From Enoplosus armatus (Eukaryota; Chordata; Actinopteri; Centrarchiformes; Enoplosidae), in contig NC_092183.1 of assembly GCF_043641665.1 (NCBI RefSeq), positions 1,226,001 to 1,290,000 of the forward strand: DNA of 64,000 nucleotides, read 5' to 3'. The notes under the pieces are model-generated. The model was not told the origin of the DNA. It did no database searches and saw nothing but the letters and a program-made list of their open reading frames with translations. The position numbers and the translations under genes are program-made. Of the stretch, positions 36,819-49,720 are shown in pieces; the first letter of the stretch is position 1, and each line of letters opens with the position of its first letter.

Positions 36819-39800
36819 CTAATTCTTTTCTCTCCCTCTCCTCTTCTTCTCTTCGGACTCGATCTTCTTCTTTTCTTTTCTTTTCTTTTCATGTTTTTCT
36901 CTTTCTTGCTCGTATTCATCTTGAAGCTTTTTAAGTCTTGTTTGCTCCTCCAGTCGGCTCTGTTCATCTTCTTGATATCGTTTCTCCCACCATTCAATTC
37001 TTACCTTCACCAAGTTCTCTCTCTGCTTCCTCATCTCTTCTCTGCTCTGCTCCAGCTTTCTGTCAATGGTTTCCTTTTCCTCTGATTCTGACTTGATTTT
37101 TTCCTCCATAGCTCCGAGTGTTTGTTCCCACTCCTGTTGTTGAACTTCTTCCTGCCTTTTCCTTTCGTTGTCCTCCTTTTCTCTCTTTTCCTGTTCTTTC
37201 TTTCTCTTTTTACGCTCCTTGTTGATGTTTTCCTCCATTTCTCTGAGTTGTCTGACTCTCTTCTGTTCGATTTCCTCTTTCTGTTGTTCCATTCTTCTGT
37301 TCACTGCTTCTATTTCCTGCTCATGTTTTCTTTGCTCCTCCTTCTGTCTCTGCATCTCTTCTTCTTTCTCCTTCAGGATCCTCTTCTCTTCCTTCTGTAT
37401 TCCAGTTGCACTCTTCCCACTGCCAGTCTTCCCAATCAGCACAATCCTGAGACACTCTCTGCTCTGTTTTAGATCCCTCAGTTCAGCTTTAAGTCTTGCG
37501 TTAGTGTTCTCCTGCTCTACAACCTTCTCCATCTGAGCCTTGGTGAACATGTCCTTTGTGAAGCATCTGGATCCTTCAGCTCTCATCTTTTCCACATCAT
37601 CCAACATCTGAGGGATCTGCTGCTCGTCCTGGATGTTGAGAACAACACATCTTCCTCCACAGCTCTGACGGAGCTCCTGGATTTCTCTGTTCTTTCTTAC
37701 AAAGTCAACAACAGCTGGAGCTGTAGGATCTGACTCCACAGTGAACAGAATCACGGTGAAGTCATTGACTCGACAGCTGAATGTGTTCCGGATGGTCTCG
37801 AACTCTCCCTTGTCTTCATCAGTGAGGGGGCCCACAGGTAGGACCAGGATGAAGGCCTGGACGCCCTCAGGATCACAGAGGGAGATACTCCTGAGTGATT
37901 CCTCCATCACTGCCTCCTGAGGTTTTCCATTCAAGGCAGGCAGCTCCACCAGGGACACCCAGCGTCCACACACCTCCCCCTGATGTTTAACACTCTCTGA
38001 TGAGTTGGAGGCTGGATGAAGCTCTGTCTGACCTAAAATGGCCTTGGCTGCTGAAGTCTTCCCTGCTCCCCTCCTCCCACACAGAACCAGGTTTAGAGCT
38101 GGTTTCATGTGTCCAGACACAGACCGTCGTTTCATGATTAAACCTTCATCCTCATCCTCCAACACATCACAGCTGACATGTTCTCTGATGTTCTCCTTCA
38201 CAGTTTGACCCAAGCGTGTCAACAGCTCTGGAAGTTCAAGGTCCTTCAGTTTCAGGTGTCTGTATCTACATATTCTGATCATGTCTTTTAATGGAGGCTG
38301 TTTCATGTGTCTCTCCATCAAACCTGGACTCTCCTCTCTGGGTGTTGATATCAGAACCAATGAATGATCAAATGATCGATCACTGAAGAGTTGAAGGACT
38401 CTGCAGAGCCTCAGCTTGTGTTCCTCAGTGAAGTCTTCAGGCTGTAGAACCAGCAGGAACACATGAGGTCCAGGATCAGAGAGTCTCACACAGGTCTCTA
38501 CATCTTTTCTCAGTTTGTTGTCAGAGATGTTGGGATGCAGCAGATCTGGAGTGTTGATGACAACCATTTTTTTCTCCTGAAATTGTGTAATGAATTTCAG
38601 ACAGCCGTCTGGGGCTTTTCCAGTGTTGAACTTAGTCTCTCCCAGTATGACGTTCCCCACTGAACTCCTCTCAGACCAGCTGTTCCCCAGCAGAACAACC
38701 CTCAGCTCAGACACTGGAAAGAAAACACTGAGTTAGAAAAACCTACTCAGAGTAGACTTCGACCAAAATGAAAACAGTAAAATTGGGTTTATAAATGTAA
38801 AACCAGTGAAAACAAGTACGCGGGCCTCGTTAAAACCTCCTCCAATCCTCACTCTGGGAAAAGGATGTTATCAATGATGTCATCATATGTCCCACCTCTC
38901 ATGTAACGTAATGACATGATCAAATGTCCTGGTGGGTTATCTTCTGTTGGACAGACATCACGTTCATTAAAGCAGAGAATAAGTGAAGACAAGAGCTCCG
39001 AAGGAGAAATGATCGAGATTACTCAACAGCAGATGGCTTCAAATATGACATCTCATCATTCAGGTAAGAGAGAGGTGCTAACACTGATGGAAGTCTTAAT
39101 ACAAGTTTGCTGATAGTTACTGAGCCAACTTTATCCTCCAAAGGACTGAACGATGAGATTCCATGGCATGTCATGCTCTCAGGAGTCTGGGGATCTTATA
39201 GACCCACTTATGGTACACTGAAGATACAAGTACTTCATGTGATTACACAACTTTGAATGACTTATGAAAGCTACAAGGCCGATGTTTTCATTGAACAAAT
39301 TGAAATAAACACTGTGACACTGTAATTCTGGTTGTTCATATACAGAAGAATCATTCTGACTCAGTTTAACTCACTGGAAGGTGGCAGTAATCCATAGCTG
39401 CTGCTGCGCTTCAGAGGACGCAGATCATCAGACGCTGCAAGGATACAGATCATTGATTCATTCACATGCAATCTTTCATTAAATGGACATATTGCTGTTG
39501 ATGATTTTGTCATTTTATTTTTACTTGTTTCAGTTAAAACGGGGTAAAAACTGGCAGCGATACGACTTATTCTTCCCCCGGACCAGGAAACACCACACTT
39601 TAATTAGATTTGAACTAAATGGTACTGAGCTTTGAACAATTACATGTATAATAAAAAACTACATATACAACTTCAGGTGTAGTCAGCTGGTTCTTGACTC
39701 CTATCTGCAGGAAGGACCTCCTGGTAATGAGGATGATGGGAACTGAAGTTACAAAAGTTTGGTCCTTAAATTTAAGTTGTCATTATTGTTGTCGTTAACA

Positions 39801-40373
39801 GAGATTATTAAACATGTTTATAAAACAACTTGGTAATGATCTGAAATGTAATAAAAACATGTATCATATTTGAATTCTCTCTGATAAGGTCATCTTATGT
39901 GAAACTAGCTACCTCAGAAATGAAGTACTAAGATAACAGATGTCAAATCTTTCTCCCAGGAGTTGTTGTTACATGATGACCTCCACTGTTGGTCTAGACC
40001 AAGATGTCGCCCAGAAGACGAAGCTCATTAACTCTGATCATGGACAGAAAAATGTCTACTGGAGATTTCTCATCATGACAAACAAACATTTGTGTTGCAT
40101 GTTGTCGAGGGGCGTCCCCGTCTAATTGTTGCTTTATTAAAACGTCTCTCGGTTTGTTAGCCATCAGTTACAGTGTGCCAGTGTTGTATTTTCCTGATAT
40201 TACATTGTTTGTTAATTCATTTTCAGAAAGAAAAAGAAATCACCAATCAAATGGGACTCTGTCGGCTCTGTTACAAAATACAAAATGAACTTTGATGAAA
40301 AGAAACTGCATCAGTGAGGCGACAAAAAGACTGATGAAGTCTGACTGGACTCACCTGACGCTGCAGCCGCCAT
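36819..40373 (-). CDS. GIMAP/AIG1-family GTPase, copy 4 (domain 3 deleted, tail frameshifted)
   Basis: Exons in transcript order: 40373-40355 (ATG, M-A-A-A-A-S), 39434-39375 (60 nt) and 38713-36819. All are phase 1; 658 codons, 657 residues. Domains 1 and 2 resemble copy 3 (GNSWSERS; complete GRRGAGKT P-loop). Domain 3 is cut right after its P-loop: [11 protein letters not shown] runs directly into IQKEEKRILKEK, removing about 190 residues in frame, including DTPG and the G4 motif. The coiled coil then follows. A fourth ttttc pentamer (three in copies 1 and 3) near 36875-36894 shifts the frame, so the protein stops at 36819 after RRGREKN without a CaaX box. It may be a decaying gene or a soluble variant. 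A fixed loss is more likely than a sequencing error only if reads confirm the pentamer count. Confidence 0.8.
38910..39060 (+). mobile_element. GIY-YIG / Penelope-like element scrap in an intron of GIMAP copy 4
   Basis: The plus strand encodes IKCPGGLSSVGQTSRSLK followed by QRISEDKSS, which resembles the CPCGLxYVGKTxRxLKxRIxEH pattern of GIY-YIG endonuclease regions in Penelope-like elements. Short and degenerate. Confidence 0.45.
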
Positions 40374-43300
40374 GATGTCACTCTGCTGGAAACTTCACGG
40401 ACTGATTCAGCTGGAGACCAACTGCTGGGTTTGAGAAGCTGAAGAGAGGAGAGCAGAAAATGCTCGTCTTACGTCATCTGCTGCTATCTCGTGTTATATC
40501 ACTCACACACACACACACACCTATATTTACTGTACTCTGCTGTGTTTCGTCCACCTCAGCCTGTTAATGTATGTGAGTGATATGACAGTGTGAGAATGTG
40601 AAAGAATTATTTCAGTTCAGCGGCTCCAAGTTCTGACACAGAGGCTGGCAAAATGCACAGATTGGCCGAGATCCGACTCCTCTCTCTGTCTATGTAACAA
40701 TGTGATCTGGATCAGTGTGGATAATGGATGGATCGGCAGATAATGTTCAAAACCTGTAGCTACGATCTGAATATATGTAAACAACAAAACACTTGTCTTG
40801 TCAAACAGACACAAGGCCTGTACAGACCTCTGCAAATTCTAAATGTCATATATAATTAGAATGCAGAACTATGGGAAGGAAAACATGTGGTTGATAAACT
40901 TCAGGCACTGTATGTAAAGTAAAGAAATATATTTGGGTATAATTGTTAAGTCTGAAGCTGAGCTTTCGTTACAAAGCATGCCAACTTGAAAATCTTCCTT
41001 CTTTCTCACAGCTGTGGTGGTGGTAAAAAGTTAATGTGTTATCAATAGCAGTAAAACAATCTTGTTTTATGGTTCATCACAAAATGACTTTGGACTTAAA
41101 CAGAGTACATTCATCTATCACATCTACATTTATAGACTAATAAAGGCATCAGTATCAGTAAACATTAGACACTGTGGCAAACCTGATGACATTGGCTTGA
41201 TTTTTTTTTAGAATACACCAAAGTTTTAAAACAATTCATTCAAATGATTCACTTCCGTGTTACTTACTTGAAGTGGCTGTTGCTGTTATCTTCAGTCTCC
41301 CATCAGGGATTTGTGAAAGTATAATTGAAAGAAAGAATATATTCCTCTCAGGCTACTTTGGTTAGCAGAGATTCTGGTCCAGCTAATCAGTCCTGAACAA
41401 TCAGCAACACCTGAGGATAAGCAACAATACCTTTTCACTGATCAATCCAATAATGTTGTCTTTCTTACAGTTATACACACTTGTCAGTTTGAAGTGGTTT
41501 GAATTTATATTTGTACTCACCAGGTGAGGTCCTCTGTGCTCGCTGAAATTACACACTTCGCACTGACGCCAAACTCACCTGGGACAACCTTTCTATCAGA
41601 GTGGGCAGGACACAGTTCAACAGCTGAGTTAATGTTTAACATGTACACCAGGAACTGGGCGGCCTGATACACATCAAGCTCAGCTCTTCACCTCTTACAT
41701 TTTTCAGAACCCTCCTTCACCCCAATGTGGCAAACATCTATCACAGAGTATAGATCTATGCTGTCTGCTGGAGGTATTAAATACTTAAATGACGAGATCC
41801 AAACATCCAAATCCACATCAAGTCAGTTCGGACCTGAAACAGCAAGATATTAGGAAGACTAGGGCCGGATTATGTTTGAACAGAACCAGTTTGTATGACA
41901 TGTTGTCCAACCACATCGGAGGGCAAAAGCATTTAAAGTTGTTCCAATATAGACCCGGGCCTGGGTCCCAAACTGAGTCCTTTAATATGGGGTGTCTGCT
42001 GATACCAATGCTGACTGGACACTTACACACTGTGTTTACCTAAATGACATGGCTGCCCAGTACATACTCAAGTTAAAGTAAAGAGAGCTTTATTAAAGAG
42101 TTCAAATCCTGTTTACTTTCTCACTTCTGCACACCCAGCAAAGCACCCATCCCACAAGCACCTCTGTTGGAGTATACTGATGCCTTTGCAGTATCTTAAA
42201 AAGTACTTCTTGAGAGTTGTTCGACCTGACAAGAGACACCAGGCTGTATGTGCACAACTGCACTGCCCCCCTCCCCCCCTCGACATGTCGGGGGGAGCCG
42301 GGGATCGAACCCCCAACCCGCTATACACTGCTTTACTGCTTTACCTCCCATGGCTAATTTCTTAATACGTTTTTTTAACCCCCACCCCGTTTGCTATTTG
42401 AGGCTGAAATTGCTAATTGCCTGCTAATATGATAGCTAGCTGACTTCCTGAGCTTGTTCCTAAATATAATTTTGGGGTCCATCAAAGGAGAAAGGATTTG
42501 TTCTTGGCCATTTTGGTAGCATTAACAACCAGCCATGATTTCTTCTCTACTGAACTCCTATGAAATTAATGCTTTTTGTGGTTGTGTGGGACAGTTAGCT
42601 CCAATTGCTAACGCTAAGTAAAGTTAGCTAACTGCAACGGTAGCTAGCTGATTAGCTTACTGCGGAAGCTAGCTTACTATTTTTGGTGTAGCTAACTGTT
42701 GAGGTACATTTTAAGCGTCGTGTTAAACATTAGGCAATAGTTCAACAATAGTGCGAAGTACCAGCTGGTGGGGCTTCAATGCCCAAATGGAGAGCTTCAC
42801 CTTCGGCTCTCCTTCAATCAGCATCACTTTCTTCAGGTGTGTTTACCTTCAAATACAGCCAGGAAAGTGCGCGGCCAACAGGTGATTTGACTAAACAGTT
42901 CCCTCGTTTTTATTCAGCTATTCAAATGTCGAGTCACTCTCACAAGGCCGAGACAAAGAGTGAAGTTCAAAAGACAACCACCAAACTCTGGCAGTTGAAC
43001 CTGAACTCCAGGAGGGTCTGTGTAAGAAAAAATGAGAGAGGACATAAATTAGCGGTGATTGTGAACGGTAAGAGCAGTGTTTTCTGGCCACTCACCAAAC
43101 TTCATTCATAAATTCTGCAGTTTCGTTTCATGTTGATGTACAAAGACACTCTCGTAGTGAACTCGCGTATTTTAGATGTTTTACAAATCAAGAGGGTCTT
43201 AAGGTAAATTCGGCATGAGTGATTGGCAACAAAGCAACGTTTAACGTCGACGAAAAGGCAATCAATTGTAAATGTACACACTGCCACAGGTTCCTTCCTT

Positions 43301-45022
43301 GTTTCTGCCCATCATGGTGTATCACGTAAGAATAAGAGGCCGTTTTACCAAATTTGGTGTTGCATGTGTGCCGAATTGAGAGGCTGTTGGTACTGATTTA
43401 TTTTTAAACGTTTTTTTAGTCAGTTTCTGTCAGGTATTTTCCTAATAATATTCTAAATTGTAAATTGCTAGATTTTCGTATGGAGTTTGTTTTTGTAAAT
43501 GCGTCAACAGTTCCTGCTTTGAAAATGTCACGACCTATTATTTGAATCATCTCAGGCAAAGCTAACAGGAGATCAGCTGTTCTATCTCCGACGTTCAACT
43601 GGTCATTTTGACAGTGAGATGTAATTTACATGAGGAGGAAAGACTTTTATACCACACACAGTACCTTTATGTGCAGCCAATAGTATACAGAATGCCATTC
43701 TGACACACCCTATAAAACACTATAATAAGACCACACTTCTAACATCTTGTGGAGTGTCCTGGGTTTGAGGTGTTACCTGAAGTAGTTGTAAAATCTCCAG
43801 ATATGCTGGTTTTGTGCAGTAAATCAGAAACTTGCAGATGGAGTCTGTTTATAGCAGAAAGAGGCAAAGGAAGACCTGAAGCACAAATTGCCAATAATTC
43901 AATACTTGCTCAAACAAACATCAGAAGAGAACATTTGAAATTGAGAAAATGAAAGATTCGGATTATTCTGATAGTCAAAATCTGTATCAATGTTGACATT
44001 TATAGCAGACTGGATCACTGTCAGATAGTCGTCCATGGGAAGCCCTCAAACTAAACAGAGTTACATGTGGCTTTAATGGGCTATGTATAACTGTAGTGCC
44101 CAGGCTTTCAGTTGAGGATGCATCTACATATTGGCATATTGTAAAGTTTTGTCTATTGATTAACTATGATCTTTTCTGACAGTATTTTCAGGCAGTGGAG
44201 TCCTAACATAAAGCTGATAAATTGGCACTCGAATAACAATTATGACAGACGGTACATTTTGGAGTAGAGATGATCTTTCTGCTCGAGTTGAGAGTTGAGG
44301 CGATCCCAGCTGGGTGTTTCTCATTCTTCACAACAGAAGGCCAGCTTGGTTTGCATGTTATTTCAATGAAAAGGAAAATGCAAATTTCTGTCCTGTTGAC
44401 ACCCGCTAGACTGGAACACAAATCCAGTTGAGTGGTACAGAGTTGCTCATTCGGACACAACTTCATAACTGGGGAGGTAGGTACGTTCTGTCTGTCTTTT
44501 TAATAAATAACTGGTTTAAGGGGGGGGGGTGATGAGTTCATCCTGATAAGTCTGGTGTCATTGGGATCTCTACTAGAATTTTTAAAATGAATTAATTGAC
44601 AGACTACATGAGGTTGTAAAGTTAAGAGCCCACGGTGGGTCTGGCAGGATTAGAGTTCATGTGGAGCTTTAACTGATTCTGAAATACCTCGTATTGTCAT
44701 ATTGTCCTTTTCAGTAAGACAGCGACTGTTCTGGTCAGAGGTGCTACATGAATGCAGTTGTAATTGTTGACCTGATGAGATGGTGTCAAAGTGCAGTCGG
44801 TGTGTTTAACCAGAAAACCTGTTGCATTTGCAAGTCAAGAGTTTGATCCTCCAACATCATTGGAACACGTTGTTGTCGTCACTCTCGGGTGTCGTGTGAC
44901 ATTTAGCTTCTCCTGTGTTGTCAGTGGTTTAAACTTGAGCAGATGAGTTGTGTTATTTTCACTAACACCAACCATAGTCATATTTTTACAGCGATGAAAC
45001 TGAACTGAATCCGTCTGAAGGC
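40374..45022. other. Region upstream of GIMAP copy 4, no gene supported
   Basis: The first about 60 bp share 5'-UTR sequence with copies 2 and 3 (gactgattcagctgga, ttggtctccagctga). Otherwise AT-rich DNA with a CA microsatellite (40502-40522), a tRNA-derived SINE piece (42265-42370) and a G run near 44520. None of the open frames (up to about 110 codons) shows a recognisable domain. Confidence 0.45.
42265..42370 (-). mobile_element. tRNA-derived SINE fragment
   Basis: On the minus strand the sequence gggttcgatccccggctccc contains a classic pol III B box (GGTTCGATCCC), followed by ccgacatgtcg. A degenerate A-box-like stretch lies about 40 nt upstream. The arrangement is typical of teleost tRNA-derived SINEs; a functional tRNA fold is not apparent. 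Confidence 0.6.
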
Positions 45023-45480
45023 TCAACATGTGGTTCCAGCACCATGTTTGTTAACCTGCTGCTCTAACAGCCTCCATTCTTCTGGTTTCAGTCTCTCCTC
45101 CAGATGTTGAACCAGCTGCAGGATTTGCTCCCATTCAGACACCAGAGCATCAGTGAGGTCCAACACTGATGTTGGGTGATCAGGTCTGGCTCGCAGTCGG
45201 GGCTCCAGTTCATCCCAAAGGTGTTGGGTGGGGTTTGAGGTCAGGACTCTGACTGCAGACCAGTTAAGTTCTTTCACACCAAACGGGAAATCTTTCTTCA
45301 TGAAGCTGCTTTGTGCTCGGGGGGGGTCGACATGTTGAAACAGGAAAGAGACACTGTTGTGGAAAATATCATTGTGTGCTGCAGAATTAGGATTTAAGTT
45401 CATTGGAACTGAGGGGCCTAGACCACATCAGGAGAAACGGACAGGGGGGTCCACATACGTTTGGTCATATATTCTAATAC
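45023..45480 (-). mobile_element. Tc1/mariner transposon remnant
   Basis: A 126-codon minus-strand frame (45403-45023) matches the C-terminal third of Tc1-type transposases: a diverged FLFQH..PP block, then NPTQHLWDELEPRLRARP and HPTSVLDLTDALVSEWEQI. The adjoining plus-strand sequence ends ggtccacatacgtttgg + tcatata, like the terminal inverted repeat of fish Tc1 elements. The DDE catalytic core is incomplete, so it is inactive. Confidence 0.75.
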
Positions 45481-45704
45481 TAATGCCCCCATTTAGTTTC
45501 CATTGAGTCTGTAAGTAGATTGAATCCTGTTGGTTTGCAGTGTATTGATAATGTCTTCTCATCTATAGATTGAGTTTTTATTTGGAGACTGAAGCTGTAC
45601 GAGGAGCGTCTTCATCATTTCTTCATCGTGTGTCTGAAGCCTCCTGTCCCTGCTGACCATCCACCTGTTCGTCCTTCTTTCATTAAATCACTCCTCCACT
45701 CCTC

Positions 45705-47371
45705 ATGAATCCCTACAGAGACACGAACCTGGACTCTCGCCCACGTGATGAGGTCACTGCTCCCGGCTCTTCGCCAAGTCCACCTCCTTGTTCACCCCCT
45801 AACCCTTATGATAATCCCCATAATCCATCTCTGTCAGGTCTGTCAGTCCTCTTACCGTCTCCTCCAGTCATCCAGACAGGTCATAGCTCTGTGACAGGTT
45901 TAAGAAATAACTCCCCTCCCTATCCCGTCCCCTTAGACCAAGATGGAGGTCAAAACCTGGTCCGATCACCAAACTCGGACCGCTCCACCTCGCCGCTCCC
46001 AGGCTCAGATCTAGGCTTCAGTCTCAGATCCAGGCCTCAGTCCAACCTGGCTTCAGTCTGGTCTCCAGCTCAAACTCCACCTGCAGTTACTGCCACTCCA
46101 AACCCTTACCCTGCCCCCGCCACACCCCCCTCCTGCCAGATCTCCGTCATCATCCCGTCCCCAGACCTCCGTCCGTCTCCTCTCCAGTCTCAGTGCTCCG
46201 AGGAAAGCTGCCCGGACCTGGAGTGCTCCATCTGCTTCAGCCAGTTCAACAACGTCTTCCGCTGTCCCAAGATGCTTCAGTGCAAGCACACGTTCTGCCT
46301 GGAGTGCCTGGCACGCATCAACGTCAAGTCGGCTCAGCCCAACGCCATCCAGTGCCCGCTGTGCCGCGGCCTCACGCCGCTGCCCACCCTCGGGCTGCCC
46401 AGACTGGCCACGGACTCGGACGTGCTGTCTTACCTGCCGGCCGCCATGCAGAGGGTCTACAGCATCCGCTTCATCCGCAACAAAGGGAAGCTGCAGGTCA
46501 AAAGGTCAGACTGCCGGAGTCACTGCCGGTTCCTTCGGAGCTGAGCTTTTTAAAGAAATACGATTTAACAACTGCTTTTTATTCTTCTCAGTTTTTAGGC
46601 TTCACAATAACATGAACCTTCTAAGGCTCAGGGTTAAACTGTTGTGAACTGGCTTTAGTCATTACCTGTAATCAAATTACATTTTACTGTCTCGACTTTG
46701 ATGAGCTAAATATTAACAACGCTGCCAGCTTCAGAGAGCTCCTGTTGTCCCCTCAGTCAGACCTTTGCTGAAATGAAAAAAGATGTTTAGGATGGAGTTC
46801 TTTAAGGTCTTGTCTGTGGTGATTATTTCGGCGAGGGATAGTGGCTCCTCTGGCACCTCTCTGTCCAAATGTTTTCTGTATTGATCTAAAGTGGTGCCAG
46901 ACCACCTGATGACGGCTCAGTGCTGTAACAGCCGAGTTTAAATGCTAATGATCTAAAGATCTGCGTCACGAAAACTGAGAAGTTCCTCTCAGTATACGAA
47001 TAACAAACAAAACAAATTGAAAAACATTCATTGATTCAAGTAAAACAGTCTTTCTAATTCTAAGGAAGAATTCCCCGCTTCATCTGATCAATAACGTTCT
47101 CTGTTTCTCGTTAAGGTCATCTGAAGGTCATCAGCGGTGGGGTCAGAGGTCGCTGACGTCTCTGCGGTCGGTGAACCGCTCTCTGGACGTGGGGCTTCCC
47201 AGCCCGCCTGTCGGGGGTCGCAGCGAGGCGAGCGGGTTGGGCGGAGCTCTATTCAGACTGACGGGCCGGCCGGCGTGCCGAGCCTTCCTCCTGACGACTG
47301 TGGTGATGATGATGGTGCTGCTGACGGGCATCATCATCTTCCTCCTCACCTCTAAAAATGACAGTGAGTGA
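45705..47371 (+). CDS. RING finger protein with C-terminal membrane segment (RNF183/RNF223/RNF225 group)
   Basis: Exons 45705-46504 and 47116-47371, donor after AAAAG, acceptor gttaag, joined in phase 2; 352 codons, 351 residues. The first about 165 residues are Pro/Ser-rich and probably disordered. A C3HC4 RING lies at about residues 172-222 (CSIC ... CKHTFCLEC ... CPLC). The second exon encodes a basic linker and a single hydrophobic segment (AFLLTTVVMMMVLLTGIIIF, about 47282-47341), then SKNDSE. This is the layout of the small membrane-anchored E3 ubiquitin ligases RNF183/223/224/225; I find RNF225 closest by layout but cannot confirm orthology. The stop overlaps a perfect donor (ACA-GTGAGT, 47361-47369). 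Splicing from 47363 to an acceptor at 48293 would instead add 14 in-frame residues, ending at 48337. Confidence 0.82.
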
Positions 47372-48772
47372 CATCACATCCTGTCTTCCTTCTGTGATGA
47401 AAAAACACAAAAACCCATCAAACAACAAAATCCACCGTCTCTGGAATTTTATGTCTGAATCCAGTTAATGAGCAACATCTGTTTCACTGCTGTGGTTCAA
47501 AGCTGAAAACTGATCCAGATGTGCAATAAAACCCATCGTTCCAGGCTGTTGTGCAACAAGCAGCTCTTTACTCGCTGATGACATCCAAAGCCAAGACTGT
47601 TTCAGCGTGAACTTCCCACTCACTGTTTTATGTTCAGTCCTCAACATTAAGTTACAGGGTTACAGCTGAGGTGGAAAGTGTGTAGGAAGCTGGGGAGCAG
47701 CAGACTTTAATCCTCAGATATCACAACTTTATTGGTTCAAGTCACAAAATGGCGGTCAGGTAAAACAAGACGCCTGATCTAAAGATCATTTGATAGCTGA
47801 TAAGAAGTGGCACTTTAAAACTGATAGCAGGTTTATTATGTGAACAACAGGGCAGAGTTTCAGCTGAGACATGAATCTGCTTTCACTTTGTCACCACAGT
47901 AAAACGTAATGTCGCTGACCTGAAACGAGGCCTGTGACCACCTGTGCTTTAAACATGATGCTATAGGAACTTGTCACTAGGTGGCGTCTTCTCCTTCATA
48001 TTCTCCTGGTCTAACTTGTTCTGGCAGTTTTCAGCACTTTAAGAAGAACCCAACGACTGAATGTTACATGTTTGATTCTGTGTATTTATTCTGCTGCCTG
48101 TTTACATTAGTCTGTTTCCTGTTGTTGGAGCTGCAGCTCTGCCCACGGCCTTAACCAAATGTTGTAAACCGGAGCCATGCAAATGAACCTGAGCCACAGT
48201 TAGTCTGATGCAGCGAGCTGAGCAGAGGTCAGTGGATTTTCATAGATGCTGAAACATTAATGTATGATGGTGGCTCCTCTTCTCTCCGTACAGGTGCTTT
48301 TGGTTTTATTTGTCCAGGTTTTCAGATGTCTGTCTGAGATCTCTACAATGGAAGTGAATGGAATTTAGTTTGAGATGTTAAAAGCGCCAGAATGTCTTTC
48401 CAGAAATGACTGCTAGCAACACAAAATACACGTAATCATCCTCCGCTGTATCTGTGTGGAGGCAGAAACCTCTGACACAAACGTCTGAAAACCTGGACGA
48501 ACAAAACACAAAGCAAAAACATGTCTGTGGTTGAAATCCTGAGGCAGTCGTGTACCTGAGAGAAGCTCTCAAAGTGTGAAAGTGGAGTTTGGGGTCAGTG
48601 TGTGGCTCAGAGAGCATTCAGCCTGTCGTCGGTGACTCTTTTTAAAAACAATCATGAATTTGTTCTTGTGCTCAGTGAAGATGAGAGAACTGCAAAACTT
48701 TCCCCAAAAACACTCCGACTTGAAAACTGGATTCATTTTTGGGACGGCACCATGATGGTGGTTGTTTCTGGT

Positions 48773-48774
<2 letters not shown>

Positions 48775-48826
<52 letters not shown>
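48775..48826. repeat. (CA)n microsatellite
   Basis: About 26 uninterrupted CA units. Confidence 0.95.
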
Positions 48827-48829
<3 letters not shown>

Positions 48830-49705
48830 AATTTTAAAAGTTATTTACCTGAAGTTCCAAATATTTATGTGATGGTTTAAGACTGGGAGGGAAAATACAT
48901 TTTAATGTTTTTTCTATGTTGTGGACTGTGTTTTTAGGCTCAATGCAAAATAAATAATTTTATATTTTATACAGCTGTTTTATCAAAGCTTGCACCATCA
49001 CCATGTTTGCCTCGTGTTCCACTTGAATAAATTCCTTTTTGAATTATACAGTTTGTCGTTTTTAAGAGTTGAACTGATCAAACCTTCTGAAAGTGGAAAT
49101 GTCGACGTGTCTTTTAAATTTAGAAGATGAAGGTTTGTAGTCTGTGAACTTGGAGCTAAAGCTGTGTCCAGCAGAGTGTTGGAGATGTGAGGAGAGACGA
49201 AGCAATGGTTTTTAAGATTTCCCAACTATAATGATAAAAGTATTCACAACAGTCTGTGTGCCTATGAACTTGTCCTTCACACATCAGTAAACAGTGTTTA
49301 GTGTACCAAAGTCTTCCTCTGCTGGTAGAGAACACACCTGTGCACCTTTACTGCCACAATGTTGAGTAAACTACACCATCTATCCTTAGACCCTTGATTC
49401 AGGTAAGGGACAAACAAATCAAAAGAAATAACAATAGAAGAAAAAGTGACGGTATTCTGTAAATAAAAAGCAAACGTGTGCAGAAAATCTGAAAAGATGT
49501 CAAGCTACAAAACCTCTAAATGCACGTAGGACGCAAAACTCTCAGAGAGACGAGCTGCGAGAGAGGAGGGAGCAGTTAGCGATGTTAATGATGGGAAAAC
49601 CGTTATAAATGAAGACAAAGCAAACTGTCTGCTGAGGACGAGGACTTGGACCAGGGACATCTGAACGGACACGTTCCCACTTTATTGTGTTGCACCTGCA
49701 GTCAC

Positions 49706-49720
49706 CCAGCAGGTGGCGCT
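49706..49720 (+). promoter_or_regulatory. CTCF-like core motif
   Basis: CCAGCAGGTGGCGCT, identical to the motif at 4983 and a 15/15 match to the core consensus. Confidence 0.45.

Noticed and set aside
46053..46289. Minus-strand frame over the RING exon
   Set aside because: Antisense shadow of the GC-rich RING gene exon.
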